64,000 nucleotides of DNA from Pseudonocardia kunmingensis (GCF_006716445.1 NZ_VFPA01000006.1:310001-374000), one strand, 5' to 3'. Counted from the stretch's first letter, positions 44,559 through 53,257 are shown. Numbers and translations are program-made. The notes: generated by a model not told the origin, from the letters alone.

Positions 44559-45488
44559 GTGGCCACCACCGCATCCCCTCCGCGCGCGGCGCCGGCGCGC
44601 CGCGCGCGGCGCCGGCTCGGGCACGAGCAGCGCCGCGCGGCCTACCTGATGCTCACGCCCGCGGTCGTGCACCTGGTGTGGTGGATCGGCATCCCCACGG
44701 TGGCGACGTTCGTGCTCGCCTTCACCCACTACGACATCCTCGCCGGCACGATGACGTGGGCCGGCCTCGACAACTTCGTCGCGATCTTCGGCGACGAGCT
44801 GTGGCGGTCGTCGATCTGGCACACCGTCGTCTACACGTTCTTCACCGTGCCCGTCGCCATGGCGATCGCCGTGGTGATCGCGGCGCTGCTGAACACCAAG
44901 CTGCGCGCCAGGGCCTGGTACCGCACCGCGATCTTCATGCCGCACATCACCGCGACCGTCGCCATCGCGCTGGTCTGGATGTGGATGTTCGAGCCGAACA
45001 TCGGGCTGTTCAACTGGGTGCTGTCGTGGTTCGGCATCCGCGGCCCCGCCTGGCTGGTCGACCCGGCGTGGGCGATGCCGGCCGTGATCCTCATGAGCAT
45101 CTGGAAGGGCATCGGCCTGAAGATGGTCATCTACCTCGCCGCGCTGCAGGGCATCCCGCAGGACCTCTACGAGGCCGCCGAGATCGACGGCGCCGGCCCG
45201 GTGCGGCGTTTCGTGTCCATCACGCTGCCGCAGCTCGGCCCGGTGACGTTCTTCGTCTTCGTCATCTCGCTCATCGACGCGTTCCAGGTGTTCGAGCAGT
45301 TCTACGTGCTCACCCCGGACGGCGGCCCGGCCAACGCCACCACCGTCATGACGTTCGAGATCTACAAGTCGGCGTTCCAGCGGTTCGACATGAGCACGGC
45401 GAGCGCCCAGAGCGTGGTGCTGTTCGCGTTCCTGCTGGTGCTGACGTTCATCAGCAGGCGCGCGACGGGGAGGGACGATGTCCACTAG
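44559..45488 (+). CDS. Sugar ABC permease (MalF type)
   Basis: A 309-residue inner-membrane protein with six helices. The family coupling motif is EAAEIDGAGPVRRFVSITLPQLGP. It starts with GTG 44559, four bases after the binding-protein stop, and overlaps the next permease gene by 11 bases. No ATPase gene is in this locus, so the pair probably borrows a general MsiK/UgpC-like ATPase encoded elsewhere, as is common in actinobacteria. Confidence 0.95.
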   Translation: MATTASPPRAAPARRARRRLGHEQRRAAYLMLTPAVVHLVWWIGIPTVATFVLAFTHYDILAGTMTWAGLDNFVAIFGDELWRSSIWHTVVYTFFTVPVAMAIAVVIAALLNTKLRARAWYRTAIFMPHITATVAIALVWMWMFEPNIGLFNWVLSWFGIRGPAWLVDPAWAMPAVILMSIWKGIGLKMVIYLAALQGIPQDLYEAAEIDGAGPVRRFVSITLPQLGPVTFFVFVISLIDAFQVFEQFYVLTPDGGPANATTVMTFEIYKSAFQRFDMSTASAQSVVLFAFLLVLTFISRRATGRDDVH

Positions 45489-46413
45489 CGCCCCGGACCG
45501 GGCCCGGACCACCGCGGCAGCGCCCCGCCCGGGCCCTGTTGCGCCGCGCCGGACCCGTCCGAGCGGGGGCCGCGTCGCGCTGCACGCCACGCTGGCCGTG
45601 CTGTCGTTGCTGATGGTCGCGCCGTTCGTCTGGATGGTGCTGTCGTCGCTCAAGTCGCGCGCCGAGGTCACCGCCTACCCGCCCACGTTCCTGCCGCAGG
45701 ACTGGCACTGGGCCAACTACCCCGACGCGCTGGGCTACGCCCCGTTCGGCACGTACTTCACCAACAGCCTCGTCATCGCGGTCAGCCACACCGTGCTCAA
45801 CGTGGTGATCGCCGCCATGGCCGGCTACGCGCTGGCGCGCGTCGAGTTCCGGGGCCGGTCGCTCCTGCTGATGCTGGTGCTGGGCGCGATGATGATCCCG
45901 ACGTTCACCAAGATCGTGCCGCAGTACCTGCTCGCGAAGACGATGCCGTTCTTCGGCGGCAACGACTTCCTCGGCCGCGGTGGCAACGGGTGGCTGGACT
46001 CGTGGTGGGTGCTGATCGTGCCGGGCGCGGTCACCCCGCTCGCGATCTTCCTGTTCCGGCAGTTCTACCTGTCGCTGCCGCGCGAGCTGGAGGAGGCCGC
46101 GCGCATCGACGGGCTCGGTGAGTTCGGCATCTTCGCGCGCGTGATGACGCCGCTGATGAAGCCGGCGATCGCGACCGTCTCGCTGATCACGTTCGAGAAC
46201 AGCTGGAACAACTTCGTGTGGCCGCTGATCGTCACGCGGAGCGAGGACCTGCGCGTCATCCAGGTCGGGCTGGCCGCGTTCCAGCAGGCCGAGCGGACGC
46301 TGTGGGAGTTCCTCATGGCCGGCACCGTGCTCGCCACGCTGCCGATGATCGTGCTGTTCCTGTTCACCCAGCGGTACTTCGTGCAGGGCTTCGCCACTGC
46401 AGGGATCAAGTAG
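45478..46413 (+). CDS. Sugar ABC permease (MalG type)
   Basis: A 311-residue permease with an Arg/Pro-rich N-terminal tail and six helices (HATLAVLSLLMVAPFVWMVLSSLKS is the first). The coupling motif is LEEAARIDGLGEFGIFARVMTPLMKP. It overlaps the MalF-type gene by 11 bases and is followed after 24 bases by the SDR gene. With that gene it forms the channel for the oligosaccharide bound by the lipoprotein. Confidence 0.95.
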   Translation: MSTSAPDRARTTAAAPRPGPVAPRRTRPSGGRVALHATLAVLSLLMVAPFVWMVLSSLKSRAEVTAYPPTFLPQDWHWANYPDALGYAPFGTYFTNSLVIAVSHTVLNVVIAAMAGYALARVEFRGRSLLLMLVLGAMMIPTFTKIVPQYLLAKTMPFFGGNDFLGRGGNGWLDSWWVLIVPGAVTPLAIFLFRQFYLSLPRELEEAARIDGLGEFGIFARVMTPLMKPAIATVSLITFENSWNNFVWPLIVTRSEDLRVIQVGLAAFQQAERTLWEFLMAGTVLATLPMIVLFLFTQRYFVQGFATAGIK

Positions 46414-46437
46414 CCAGGGATCACGTAGGGAGTTCTT

Positions 46438-47205
46438 GTGAGTTTCGACCTGACGGGTAAGCGGGCGCTGGTCACCGGCGCCGGGCACGGCATCGGCGCC
46501 GCGATCGCCGAGGCCCTCGCGGGCGCGGGTGCCGACGTCGTCGTGCACTACGGCAAGTCGGCGGGACCGGCCGCCGAGGTCGTCGAGCGCATCGGCGCGC
46601 TCGGGCGCAAGTCGACCGCGATCGGCGCGGACGTGACGATCACCGCCGAGGTGGACCGCCTGGTCGACGAGGCCGTGGGCTTCCTGGGCGGCCTGGAGAT
46701 CCTCGTCTGCAACGCCGGGCACCTGATCGGCCGCTCGTCGATCGCGGAGATGAGCGACGAGCACTACAGCAAGGTTGTCGAGGTCAACCTCGGGTCCACG
46801 TTCCGCACCGTGCGCGCCGCCGCCCCGCACCTGAAGGCGGCGGGCACGCGGGGCCGGATCGTCACGATGGCCTCGCTCGCGGGTCACAACGGCGGCGGGC
46901 CCGGCGCGGCGATGTACGCGGCGGCGAAGGCCGGTGTGCTCGGGCTGACGAAGGGCCTGGCCAAGGAGCTGGGTCCGGACGGGATCACCGTCAACGCGCT
47001 GGCCCCGGGCTTCATCGGCGGCACCGCCTTCCACGAGACGTTCACCCCGCCCGCCGCGCAGGAGAAGACGATCGCGGGGCTGCCGATCGGACGGGGCGGC
47101 ACCGGCGCCGACGTCGGCGGGGCGGTCGTGTGGCTCTGCTCGGACGTCGCCGGGTTCGTCACCGGCTCCACCGTCGACATCGACGGCGGTGCCTGGCCCC
47201 GGTGA
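46438..47205 (+). CDS. SDR-family oxidoreductase of the uronate locus
   Basis: A 255-residue short-chain dehydrogenase with TGAGHGIG (14-20) cofactor motif, NAG in VCNAGHLIG, and the catalytic set S146, Y160, K164 (YAAAK). Placed between a sugar importer and two heparinase-type lyases, it may be the reductase that turns 4-deoxy-5-keto-uronate (DEH) into KDG for the kdgK/eda pair in the same window. That is inference; a 3-oxoacyl-ACP-reductase-like role cannot be excluded. GTG 46438 starts it; it overlaps the next gene as GTGA. Confidence 0.88.
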   Translation: MSFDLTGKRALVTGAGHGIGAAIAEALAGAGADVVVHYGKSAGPAAEVVERIGALGRKSTAIGADVTITAEVDRLVDEAVGFLGGLEILVCNAGHLIGRSSIAEMSDEHYSKVVEVNLGSTFRTVRAAAPHLKAAGTRGRIVTMASLAGHNGGGPGAAMYAAAKAGVLGLTKGLAKELGPDGITVNALAPGFIGGTAFHETFTPPAAQEKTIAGLPIGRGGTGADVGGAVVWLCSDVAGFVTGSTVDIDGGAWPR

Positions 47206-48707
47206 TCTCGACCGTCGTGCCGCCCGCCGAGCGCGGCGGCTGGTGGCACCAGTACGTCTGCCCCGTGCACGGGGTCGAGCTGGAGCACGTGGGCCTGCTC
47301 GGCGGGGAGTTCCCCACCGGCGGTGCCCCGTGCGCCCACGGGTGCCGCGTCGACACGCCCGAGGTGCGCGGCGCGTGGACGGTGCTGGCCCACCAGGCCT
47401 GCGCGCGGGAGATCCTCGCGCGCGCGGGGTCGCCGCAGCACCAGGACCGTGAGGGGGCGGCCCTGTTGCTGCGGCGTTACGCCGAGGTCTACGCCGCGCT
47501 GGGCCGCGGCACGCACGACGGGGCCGCCGGGTGGATGCTGCGGGGGCGGCTGTTCCACCAGGCGCTGACCGAGGCGATCTGGGCGGTGACGATCGGGCGC
47601 GCGGCCCGCCTGCTCGGCGATCCGGTGCCCGAGCTGACGGCCGCGCTGGCCGACGCGGCCCGGGGGGCGCGGGACTCGCTGGTGGCCGACGGCCGCTTCT
47701 CGTCCAACTACACCGCGTGGCTCGACGCCGCCGGTGCGGCGTGCACCGGCAAGCCGGAGTGGCTGGAGGGCCCGCACGGGCTGTTCGCGCACGTGCTGCT
47801 CGCCACCCACCCCGACGGGTGGGAGTGGGAGGCCAGCACCTACTACCACTCGTTCGTGCTGCGGGCCTACCGGCTCGGCATCGCCGCGGTGCCCGGGGTA
47901 CGGGTGCCCGCCGAGGTGTCCGAGCGGCTGGACGCGATGAGCCGGGTGCTGCGCGAGACCGTCACCCCCGGGGGGCTGGTGCCGTCACTGCACGACGGGC
48001 CCTACCGGCGCGCCGAGTGGGACCGCGAGCTCGCCGAGCTGGACATGACGCCGCTGCCCGGCCCGCCGGTCACCGTCCACGCCGACGCCGGGTACACGAT
48101 CCTGCGCGGCGGCGGGCTGCACGCGATCCTCGACCACGGGCCGCACGGCGGCTCGCACGGCCACCTCGACACGCTCTCGCTGTACCTGTACGGCGACGAC
48201 GTGGCGTGGCAGCCCGACCCGGGGCAGGTCCCGTACGGGCACGCCCACTGGCGGCGGTACTACGCGTCCACCGCGGCGCACCCGACGTTCTCGGTCGACG
48301 GGCGCGACCAGGCCGAGTGCGCCGGGGAGCTGGTCGGGGCCACGGACACGGGCGTGACCGTCGCCTGCGGGCAGGCCTACGAGGGCGTCCGCGCGGTGCG
48401 GCGGGTGGAGCTCGCGGACGGGGCATTGCACGACGAGCTGACCGTCACCGCCGACCGGCCGCGCCGGATCGCCCTGCACCTGCGACCGGACGTGCCGCTC
48501 ACCGTGCGCGCCGAGGCGGGGGAGGTCCGCACCGACTGGGACGGGGCACTGCGCGGCACGCACACGGCGTCGGCGCCCGCCCGGTTCGTCGCCCGGCCGG
48601 GGCCGGGCCCCGCCGACGACCCGCAGCGCACCCGCACGCACGTCGACTGGGTGGCCGAGGACGCCACCACCGTCACGTTCCGCTCGACCTACCGGCTGGG
48701 GAGCTGA
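47202..48707 (+). CDS. Heparinase II/III-family polysaccharide lyase (1)
   Basis: A 501-residue lyase. The N-terminal part is an alpha/alpha toroid with WWHQYVCPVHGVEL and a short YYHSFVLRAYRLG segment. The C-terminal beta domain has HGPHGGSHGHLDTLSLYLYGDDVAWQPDPGQVPYGH and AHPTFSVDGRDQ, the heparinase_II_III signature with the essential histidines. The C-terminus has a beta-sandwich of charged strands. The enzyme cleaves uronic-acid polysaccharides by beta-elimination; the polymer could be alginate, heparin-like or glucuronan. No signal peptide is visible, so it probably acts on imported oligomers. GTG 47202 overlaps the SDR stop. Confidence 0.86.
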   Translation: MISTVVPPAERGGWWHQYVCPVHGVELEHVGLLGGEFPTGGAPCAHGCRVDTPEVRGAWTVLAHQACAREILARAGSPQHQDREGAALLLRRYAEVYAALGRGTHDGAAGWMLRGRLFHQALTEAIWAVTIGRAARLLGDPVPELTAALADAARGARDSLVADGRFSSNYTAWLDAAGAACTGKPEWLEGPHGLFAHVLLATHPDGWEWEASTYYHSFVLRAYRLGIAAVPGVRVPAEVSERLDAMSRVLRETVTPGGLVPSLHDGPYRRAEWDRELAELDMTPLPGPPVTVHADAGYTILRGGGLHAILDHGPHGGSHGHLDTLSLYLYGDDVAWQPDPGQVPYGHAHWRRYYASTAAHPTFSVDGRDQAECAGELVGATDTGVTVACGQAYEGVRAVRRVELADGALHDELTVTADRPRRIALHLRPDVPLTVRAEAGEVRTDWDGALRGTHTASAPARFVARPGPGPADDPQRTRTHVDWVAEDATTVTFRSTYRLGS

Positions 48708-50593
48708 TGGAACCGCTGCTGATCGCGGGCCGCCTCGACGAGCTGCGCGCCTCGCTCACCGGCACGCACGCCGCCCAGTGGCGGCGCCTCGCCGAGCAGT
48801 GCGACTGGTACCGCGGCCAGACCCCGCCGCCCGAGCACCCGACGGCCAGCATCACCTACTTCGGCCCGGCGGCGGCGAACCTCGCGCTGGCGTACCGGCT
48901 CACCGGGCAGCGCGGCTACCTCGACGAGGCGTGGCGCTGGATCGCCACGGCGATCTCCTACCCGCACTGGGGCAAGGCGAAGCTGCCCGACCACGACCTG
49001 GACGCGGGCTGGCTGCTGCACGGGCTGTCGCTGGCCTACTCCTGGCTGCGCGACGACCTGCCGGCCGAGCGGGCGGCGGCGCTGCGGGAGAAGCTGGACC
49101 TGCAGGGGCAGCGGCTGTACGACTTCGCCGTCGAGACCGAGGGCTCCTGGTGGTCGTCGAGCTTCTGGCAGAACCACAACTGGATCTGCTACGCCGGCCT
49201 GGCCACCGCGGGCTACGCGCTGGACCGGCCGGAGTGGACGGCGCGGGCGAAGGACGACTTCGCCCGGGTGCTCGAGCTGCTGCCCGCGGACGGCTCGGAC
49301 TCCGAGGGCGTCGTGTACTGGCGCTACGGCGTGCCGTGGCTCGCGGTCTACGTCGACCTGCTGGAGCGCACCGAGGGCGTGGACTGGTGGCGCCGCGGCG
49401 GCTTCCTGCAGAACACGTTCACCTGGCGGCTGCACCAGTGCGCGCCCGGGTTCGAGGAGAACGTCGACCACGGCGACTGCCACGACCGCCGGTCCGGGCA
49501 CAGCGTGGCGCTGTACTCCAAGCTCGCCTCGGTCTACCGGGACGGGCGCGCGCAGTGGCTCGCCGACCGCGTGGCGCGTCGGCACTTCTGGCGCGAGGCC
49601 TACGCGTCGGGCGTCAAGCCGGGGGTGATGGCCGAGGCGTTCTACGAGCTGCTCTGGCACGACCCGACGGTGGAGCCGGTCGACCCGGCGGGCGAGCCGA
49701 CCGCGGCGTACTTCCCGGACCTCGGCCAGGTGACGTCGCGGACCTCGTGGGCCGACGACGCCGCCTTCGTCAGCTTCAAGGCCGCGCCCGGCGGCGGGCA
49801 CACGGCCTGGGACACCGCGGAGCGCTTCCGCCGCGAGCGCGGCTGGGACACCCTGTCCGCCGGTCACCACCACCCCGACGCCGGCGGCTTCGTGCTCGCC
49901 GCGCACGGGGCCTTCCTCGCCGTCGACTGCGGCTACTCGAACGCCAAGCGGGCCGCCGAGCACAACCTCGTGCTCGTCGACGGGCAGGGCTGGGCGGGCG
50001 AGGGGCGCTACCACGTCTACAAGGACCTGCCCCACGGGTCGCAGCCGCGGCTGCGCGACGTCCGCATCGCCGACGGGTGGGTGCAGGCGACGGCGGAGTC
50101 GGCGGCGATGTTCGCGCCGGCGCTCGGGGTCCGCCGCGTGGACCGCACGCTCGTCGTCACCCCGCGCGGGCGGCTCGTGCTGCTGGACCGCCTCGCCGCC
50201 GACGAGCCGCGGGAGTGGACGTTCCTGCTGCACAGCGACTGGCCCGCCGAGCCGGTGGACGGCCGCTTCGCGATCCGGTCGGGCTCCGGGCAGGCCTGGC
50301 TGACCACGCTCGCACCCGGGGACGCCCGCGTCGAGCAGGCGGACACGGCGATCGAGGCGAACCCCACCGGCAGCACCCCCAGCCTGAAGATCACGAAGAC
50401 GCTGCGCACGCTGCGGATCAGCACACCCCGCCGCCGCGAGGCCGTGATCCTCACGGCGATCGAGCCGACGTCGGCGCTCTCGCCGCAGCCGGCCCGCGCC
50501 GTCGCGCTGCCGGGGGGCGAGCTGGGCGTGGACTTCGGCGACGAGCAGGTCCGCTTCGAGGATGGGGCCGTGGAGCTGACGGCAGGCAGCTGA
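48707..50593 (+). CDS. Heparinase II/III-family polysaccharide lyase (2)
   Basis: A 628-residue lyase of the same superfamily. It has the toroid (residues about 50-340) with FWQNHNWICYAG (N156, H157, N158) and NTFTWRLHQCAPGFEENVDHGDCHD. A C-terminal beta domain holds GHHHPDAGGFVLAAHGAFLAVDCGYSNAK (H387-H389), close to PL15/PL17 oligoalginate-lyase style. It shares only the fold motifs with the previous protein, so the two are likely complementary endo/exo enzymes. ATG 48707 overlaps the previous stop by one base (TGATG). Cytoplasmic; no signal peptide. Confidence 0.87.
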   Translation: MEPLLIAGRLDELRASLTGTHAAQWRRLAEQCDWYRGQTPPPEHPTASITYFGPAAANLALAYRLTGQRGYLDEAWRWIATAISYPHWGKAKLPDHDLDAGWLLHGLSLAYSWLRDDLPAERAAALREKLDLQGQRLYDFAVETEGSWWSSSFWQNHNWICYAGLATAGYALDRPEWTARAKDDFARVLELLPADGSDSEGVVYWRYGVPWLAVYVDLLERTEGVDWWRRGGFLQNTFTWRLHQCAPGFEENVDHGDCHDRRSGHSVALYSKLASVYRDGRAQWLADRVARRHFWREAYASGVKPGVMAEAFYELLWHDPTVEPVDPAGEPTAAYFPDLGQVTSRTSWADDAAFVSFKAAPGGGHTAWDTAERFRRERGWDTLSAGHHHPDAGGFVLAAHGAFLAVDCGYSNAKRAAEHNLVLVDGQGWAGEGRYHVYKDLPHGSQPRLRDVRIADGWVQATAESAAMFAPALGVRRVDRTLVVTPRGRLVLLDRLAADEPREWTFLLHSDWPAEPVDGRFAIRSGSGQAWLTTLAPGDARVEQADTAIEANPTGSTPSLKITKTLRTLRISTPRRREAVILTAIEPTSALSPQPARAVALPGGELGVDFGDEQVRFEDGAVELTAGS

Positions 50594-51282
50594 TGACACG
50601 CGCGCAACCGGACGAACGGCACTCTCGTCGCCTAGGTTCCGACGAGAGTGCCGTTCGTCCGCGCGGAACGGGGTGGGAGGGCGTCGTCCTGCGGTGCCTG
50701 GAGTTCGTCGCCTACCCCGCGCTGGCCGGCGTCGCGTTCTGCCTGCTCTGCCTGGGAGTGGTGACCTGGCTGCCCGCGCTGGCCGCGGTGGCGGCGGCGC
50801 TGCAGCGGTGGCGGCACGACGGCGACTCCCGCTGCTTCACCGGCGTCTTCGCGGCGTTCCCGGGGTGCTGGCGGGCGCTCTGGCGGCACGCACTGCTGTC
50901 GACGGCCGTGCTGGCCGCGCTCGTCGTGGCGGTCGCCTTCCTCGCCGGACGGCCGGAGCCGCTGGCGATCCCGCTGCTCGCCGTGCAGGCGGGCGGCCTG
51001 GCCGCGTTCGCCGTGTACCACCTGGCGGTGGCCGTGGTGACGGGGGCGGCGCCCGAGGCGCCCGCGCGGCGCTGGGCCCTCGTGCTCGCGTTCGGCTCGC
51101 GCGGGCGCGGCCTCGCGCTGCTGGCCGCCGTGGTGCTGTCGCCGCTGGTCACCCTGCCGCTGGCGGTCGGCCCGCTGCTGCTCGGGCCGACCCTGCCGGT
51201 GCTGGTGGGGCTGGTCCTGCTGGATCGCGCCCGTGTTGCGTCAGGCTCCCACCCGGACGAACGGCACTCTCGTCGCCCATAG
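50593..51282 (+). CDS. YesL-like (DUF624) membrane protein with palindrome-derived ends
   Basis: A 229-residue membrane protein with about five hydrophobic helices (FVAYPALAGVAFCLLCLGVVTWLPALAAVAAAL is the first) and the DUF624-like GCWRALWRHALLSTAVLAAL segment. YesL-like genes are usual companions of sugar ABC and lyase operons. ATG 50593 overlaps the lyase stop by one base. Residues about 6-23 (PDERHSRRLGSDESAVRP) are encoded by palindrome copy 2, and the last residues (PDERHSRRP) by copy 3, whose loop supplies the stop codon. Both ends are therefore probably not native. A shorter native form could begin at a GTG near GVVLRCLEF. Confidence 0.75.
   Translation: MTRAQPDERHSRRLGSDESAVRPRGTGWEGVVLRCLEFVAYPALAGVAFCLLCLGVVTWLPALAAVAAALQRWRHDGDSRCFTGVFAAFPGCWRALWRHALLSTAVLAALVVAVAFLAGRPEPLAIPLLAVQAGGLAAFAVYHLAVAVVTGAAPEAPARRWALVLAFGSRGRGLALLAAVVLSPLVTLPLAVGPLLLGPTLPVLVGLVLLDRARVASGSHPDERHSRRP
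50611..50659. repeat. Palindromic repeat, type 1, copy 2
   Basis: Left arm 50611-50630 (GACGAACGGCACTCTCGTCG) and right arm 50640-50659 are perfect 20-base complements around the 9-base loop CCTAGGTTC. The hairpin starts 18 bases after the lyase stop and is read through by the YesL-like gene. Same family as 9769 and 51256, but the tail after the right arm differs. Confidence 0.92.
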
Positions 51283-51303
51283 CCGACGAAAGTGCCGTTC
51301 GTC
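51238..51303. repeat. Palindromic repeat, type 1, copy 3
   Basis: Arms 51256-51275 and 51284-51303 pair with one C/A mismatch around an 8-base loop. The 18 bases before the left arm (GCGTCAGGCTCCCACCCG) are the reverse complement of the tail of copy 1, so hairpin plus tail move together. It lies between the convergent YesL-like and GntR genes, holds the stop codon of the first in its loop and touches the stop of the second. A termination role is possible. Confidence 0.92.
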
Positions 51304-52000
51304 ATGCGGATCCTGTTCCCGGCTCCGTGCGGGCCTCGACCAGACGCTCGTAGGCGCCCATCAGGTGCGTCTCGATCGCCGCGGCGGCCGCCGCGGTGTC
51401 CCCGGCCGCGACGATGTCGCGCACGGCCTGGTGCTCGGGGTGGGCGATCTCGTGGAAGTCGCGGCGGGCGAGGTGCCGGTCGCGCAGGAACATCGCGATC
51501 TGGCTGCGGACCTGCTGCCACGACCGCTCGAGCCGGCCGTGCCCGGCGGCCCGGACGAGCACGTCGTGGAAGGCGAGGTCGAGCTCGACCGCGAGGTCGG
51601 GGGAGTAGTCGCCGGCGAGGTGGCGCATCCGCTCGAGGGTGGCGTCGAGGTCGGCGAGGTCGGCATCGGCGAGCCGGGAGCAGGCCCGCTCGACGGCGAG
51701 GCGTTCCAGGGCAAGGCGCAGCGTGTAGACCTCCTCGGCGTCCTCGGTGGTGAGGGTGATCACCTGGGCGCCGCGGTGGCGGCGCAGCACGACCAGGCCC
51801 TCGCGCGCGAGCTCGACGAGCGCCTCGCGGACCGGCCCGCGGCTCATGCCCAGCGCGGTGGCGAGCTCGGCCTCCCGCAGGTGCGCGCCCTGCGGGAGGA
51901 CGCCTGCCGTGATCATCTGCCGGATCGCGGGCACCACGGTCGCGGACAGCGCCGGGCTGGGTTGGGTGACGAGGGAGAGCTGGTCGAGCGGCCCGGGCAC
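51302..52000 (-). CDS. GntR-family regulator, FCD type
   Basis: A 232-residue regulator with an N-terminal winged helix (VVPAIRQMITAGVLPQGAHLREAELATALGMSRGPVREALVELAREGLVVLRRHRGAQV, about 20-80) and an FCD ligand domain with the metal histidines (DLAFHDVLVRAAGH, HPEHQAVRDIVAAGD, IETHLMGAYERL). It is divergent from the DapA-like aldolase gene, and the palindrome ATTGTTGACAAT lies just upstream, the usual layout for repression by an organic-acid ligand. GTG 52000 has GGAGGT five bases upstream. Its stop codon is at the edge of palindrome copy 3. Confidence 0.92.
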   Translation of the reverse strand: MPGPLDQLSLVTQPSPALSATVVPAIRQMITAGVLPQGAHLREAELATALGMSRGPVREALVELAREGLVVLRRHRGAQVITLTTEDAEEVYTLRLALERLAVERACSRLADADLADLDATLERMRHLAGDYSPDLAVELDLAFHDVLVRAAGHGRLERSWQQVRSQIAMFLRDRHLARRDFHEIAHPEHQAVRDIVAAGDTAAAAAAIETHLMGAYERLVEARTEPGTGSA

Positions 52001-52018
52001 AGCGACCTCCGACGGTTG

Positions 52019-52030
52019 ATTGTTGACAAT
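52019..52030. promoter_or_regulatory. GntR operator overlapping a -35 box
   Basis: ATTGT-TG-ACAAT is an inverted repeat typical of FCD-type GntR operators, and the TTGACA hexamer (52024-52029) inside it can serve as a -35 box for the aldolase gene. Binding would block transcription. No strong -10 match is evident downstream. Confidence 0.65.
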
Positions 52031-52098
52031 TGACTATCTCATGGATCCGGGCGAGGCTACCGGCGCAGCCCGTCACCGTCCACGACGAAGGGAAGTCC

Positions 52099-53013
52099 AT
52101 GACCGTCCAGCCGCTGGCCCCCGGGGTGTGGGGTGTCCTCGCCACCCCGCTCACGCCCGACGCCGCCGCCGTCGACACCGCGTCGCTGACCCGGCAGGTG
52201 CAGCACTACGTGCGGATCGGAGCCACCGGCCTCACCGTGCTCGGCGTGTTCGGGGAGGCGGCCCGCCTCACCCCGGACGAGCGGCGCACCGTCGCGGCGA
52301 CGGTGGCCGCGGCGGCGCCGGACCTCCCGCTGGTCATCGGGCTGTCCGCGCTCGACGCCGAGGCGGCCTGCGCCGAGGCCGCGAACGTCCTCGACGTGCT
52401 GGGCCGCCCGCCGGCCGGGCTGATGGTGCACGTCGGCTCGCCGGACCCGGACGCGGTGGTCCGGCAGCTGAACACCGTCGCCGAGCGCACCGGTCAGGGC
52501 ATCGTGGTGCAGGACTACCCGGTCGTCAGCGGGGTGTCGATCGCGACGGCCGACCTGGTGGCCGCCGTGCGTCGGGTGCCGGCGGCGGTGGCGGTGAAGT
52601 CGGAGTCCTCGCCCAGCCCGCCCGCCGTCGCCGCGCTGGTGGCGGGGCTTTCCGTGCCCGTGTTCGGCGGGCTGGGCGGCACCGGCCTGCTCGACGAGCT
52701 CGCGGTCGGCTCGGCCGGGGCGATGACCGGGTTCTCGGTGCCGGAGGGCCTGCTCGCGTGCGTCACGGCGTACCGCGAGGGCGGGTTCGGCGCCGCGCGC
52801 GAGGTGTGGCGCGACTACCTGCCGCTGGTCAACTTCGAGTTCCAGGCCGGCATCGCCCTGGCGCTGCGCAAGCACAGCCTCGTGCACCGCGGCCTGATCG
52901 ACACCCCCGCCGTCCGGCCGCCCGCGGCCGCCGCTCCGGAGGCGCTGCTCCCGGTGCTGCGCGAGCACCTGGCCCGCACCCCGCACGCGTCGGCCGATCG
53001 GGTCGGTCGGTGA
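52099..53013 (+). CDS. DapA-family class I aldolase/dehydratase
   Basis: A 304-residue TIM-barrel protein of the dihydrodipicolinate synthase superfamily. Catalytic residues are visible: Y140 in VVQDYPVVSG and Schiff-base K167 in VAVKSES. The usual GTTGE phosphate loop reads VLGVFGEAARL. Such proteins are 2-oxo acid aldolases or dehydratases; the true lysine-pathway enzyme normally keeps GTTGE, so this is more likely a catabolic member acting on a sugar acid. The ATG at 52099 has GGGAAG upstream; an earlier ATG at 52030 lies in the operator. Regulated by the divergent GntR gene. Confidence 0.87.
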   Translation: MTVQPLAPGVWGVLATPLTPDAAAVDTASLTRQVQHYVRIGATGLTVLGVFGEAARLTPDERRTVAATVAAAAPDLPLVIGLSALDAEAACAEAANVLDVLGRPPAGLMVHVGSPDPDAVVRQLNTVAERTGQGIVVQDYPVVSGVSIATADLVAAVRRVPAAVAVKSESSPSPPAVAALVAGLSVPVFGGLGGTGLLDELAVGSAGAMTGFSVPEGLLACVTAYREGGFGAAREVWRDYLPLVNFEFQAGIALALRKHSLVHRGLIDTPAVRPPAAAAPEALLPVLREHLARTPHASADRVGR

Positions 53014-53257
53014 ACGGTTCCGGTGCCTGCGGCCGGGCGCGGCCACGCTCCGTGCCTGGTCAGGACGCCTCCGTCGCGCCGCATCACCCGATCGGGCGGC
53101 ATCGCGCTCCGGCCCGTGAGAACCGTGCTCCCATGGACCTCGCCGACCGGGACCCGGGAAGCGACGGTCCAGTGCTCGCCCTGTGACCCCCGCCCTCCCG
53201 GACGTCGGCCACCCGATCGCCGAGCTGCGGATCGGGGAGAGCCGGAGGAGGGCGGGC

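Noticed and set aside
46438..47205. Naming the SDR as 3-oxoacyl-ACP reductase (fabG)
   Set aside because: The sequence alone does not separate the two, and its place in a polysaccharide operon argues for a catabolic reductase.
52030..52098. Earlier ATG start for the DapA-like gene
   Set aside because: It begins at the GntR operator with no ribosome site, while ATG 52099 has GGGAAG upstream and gives a family-length protein.
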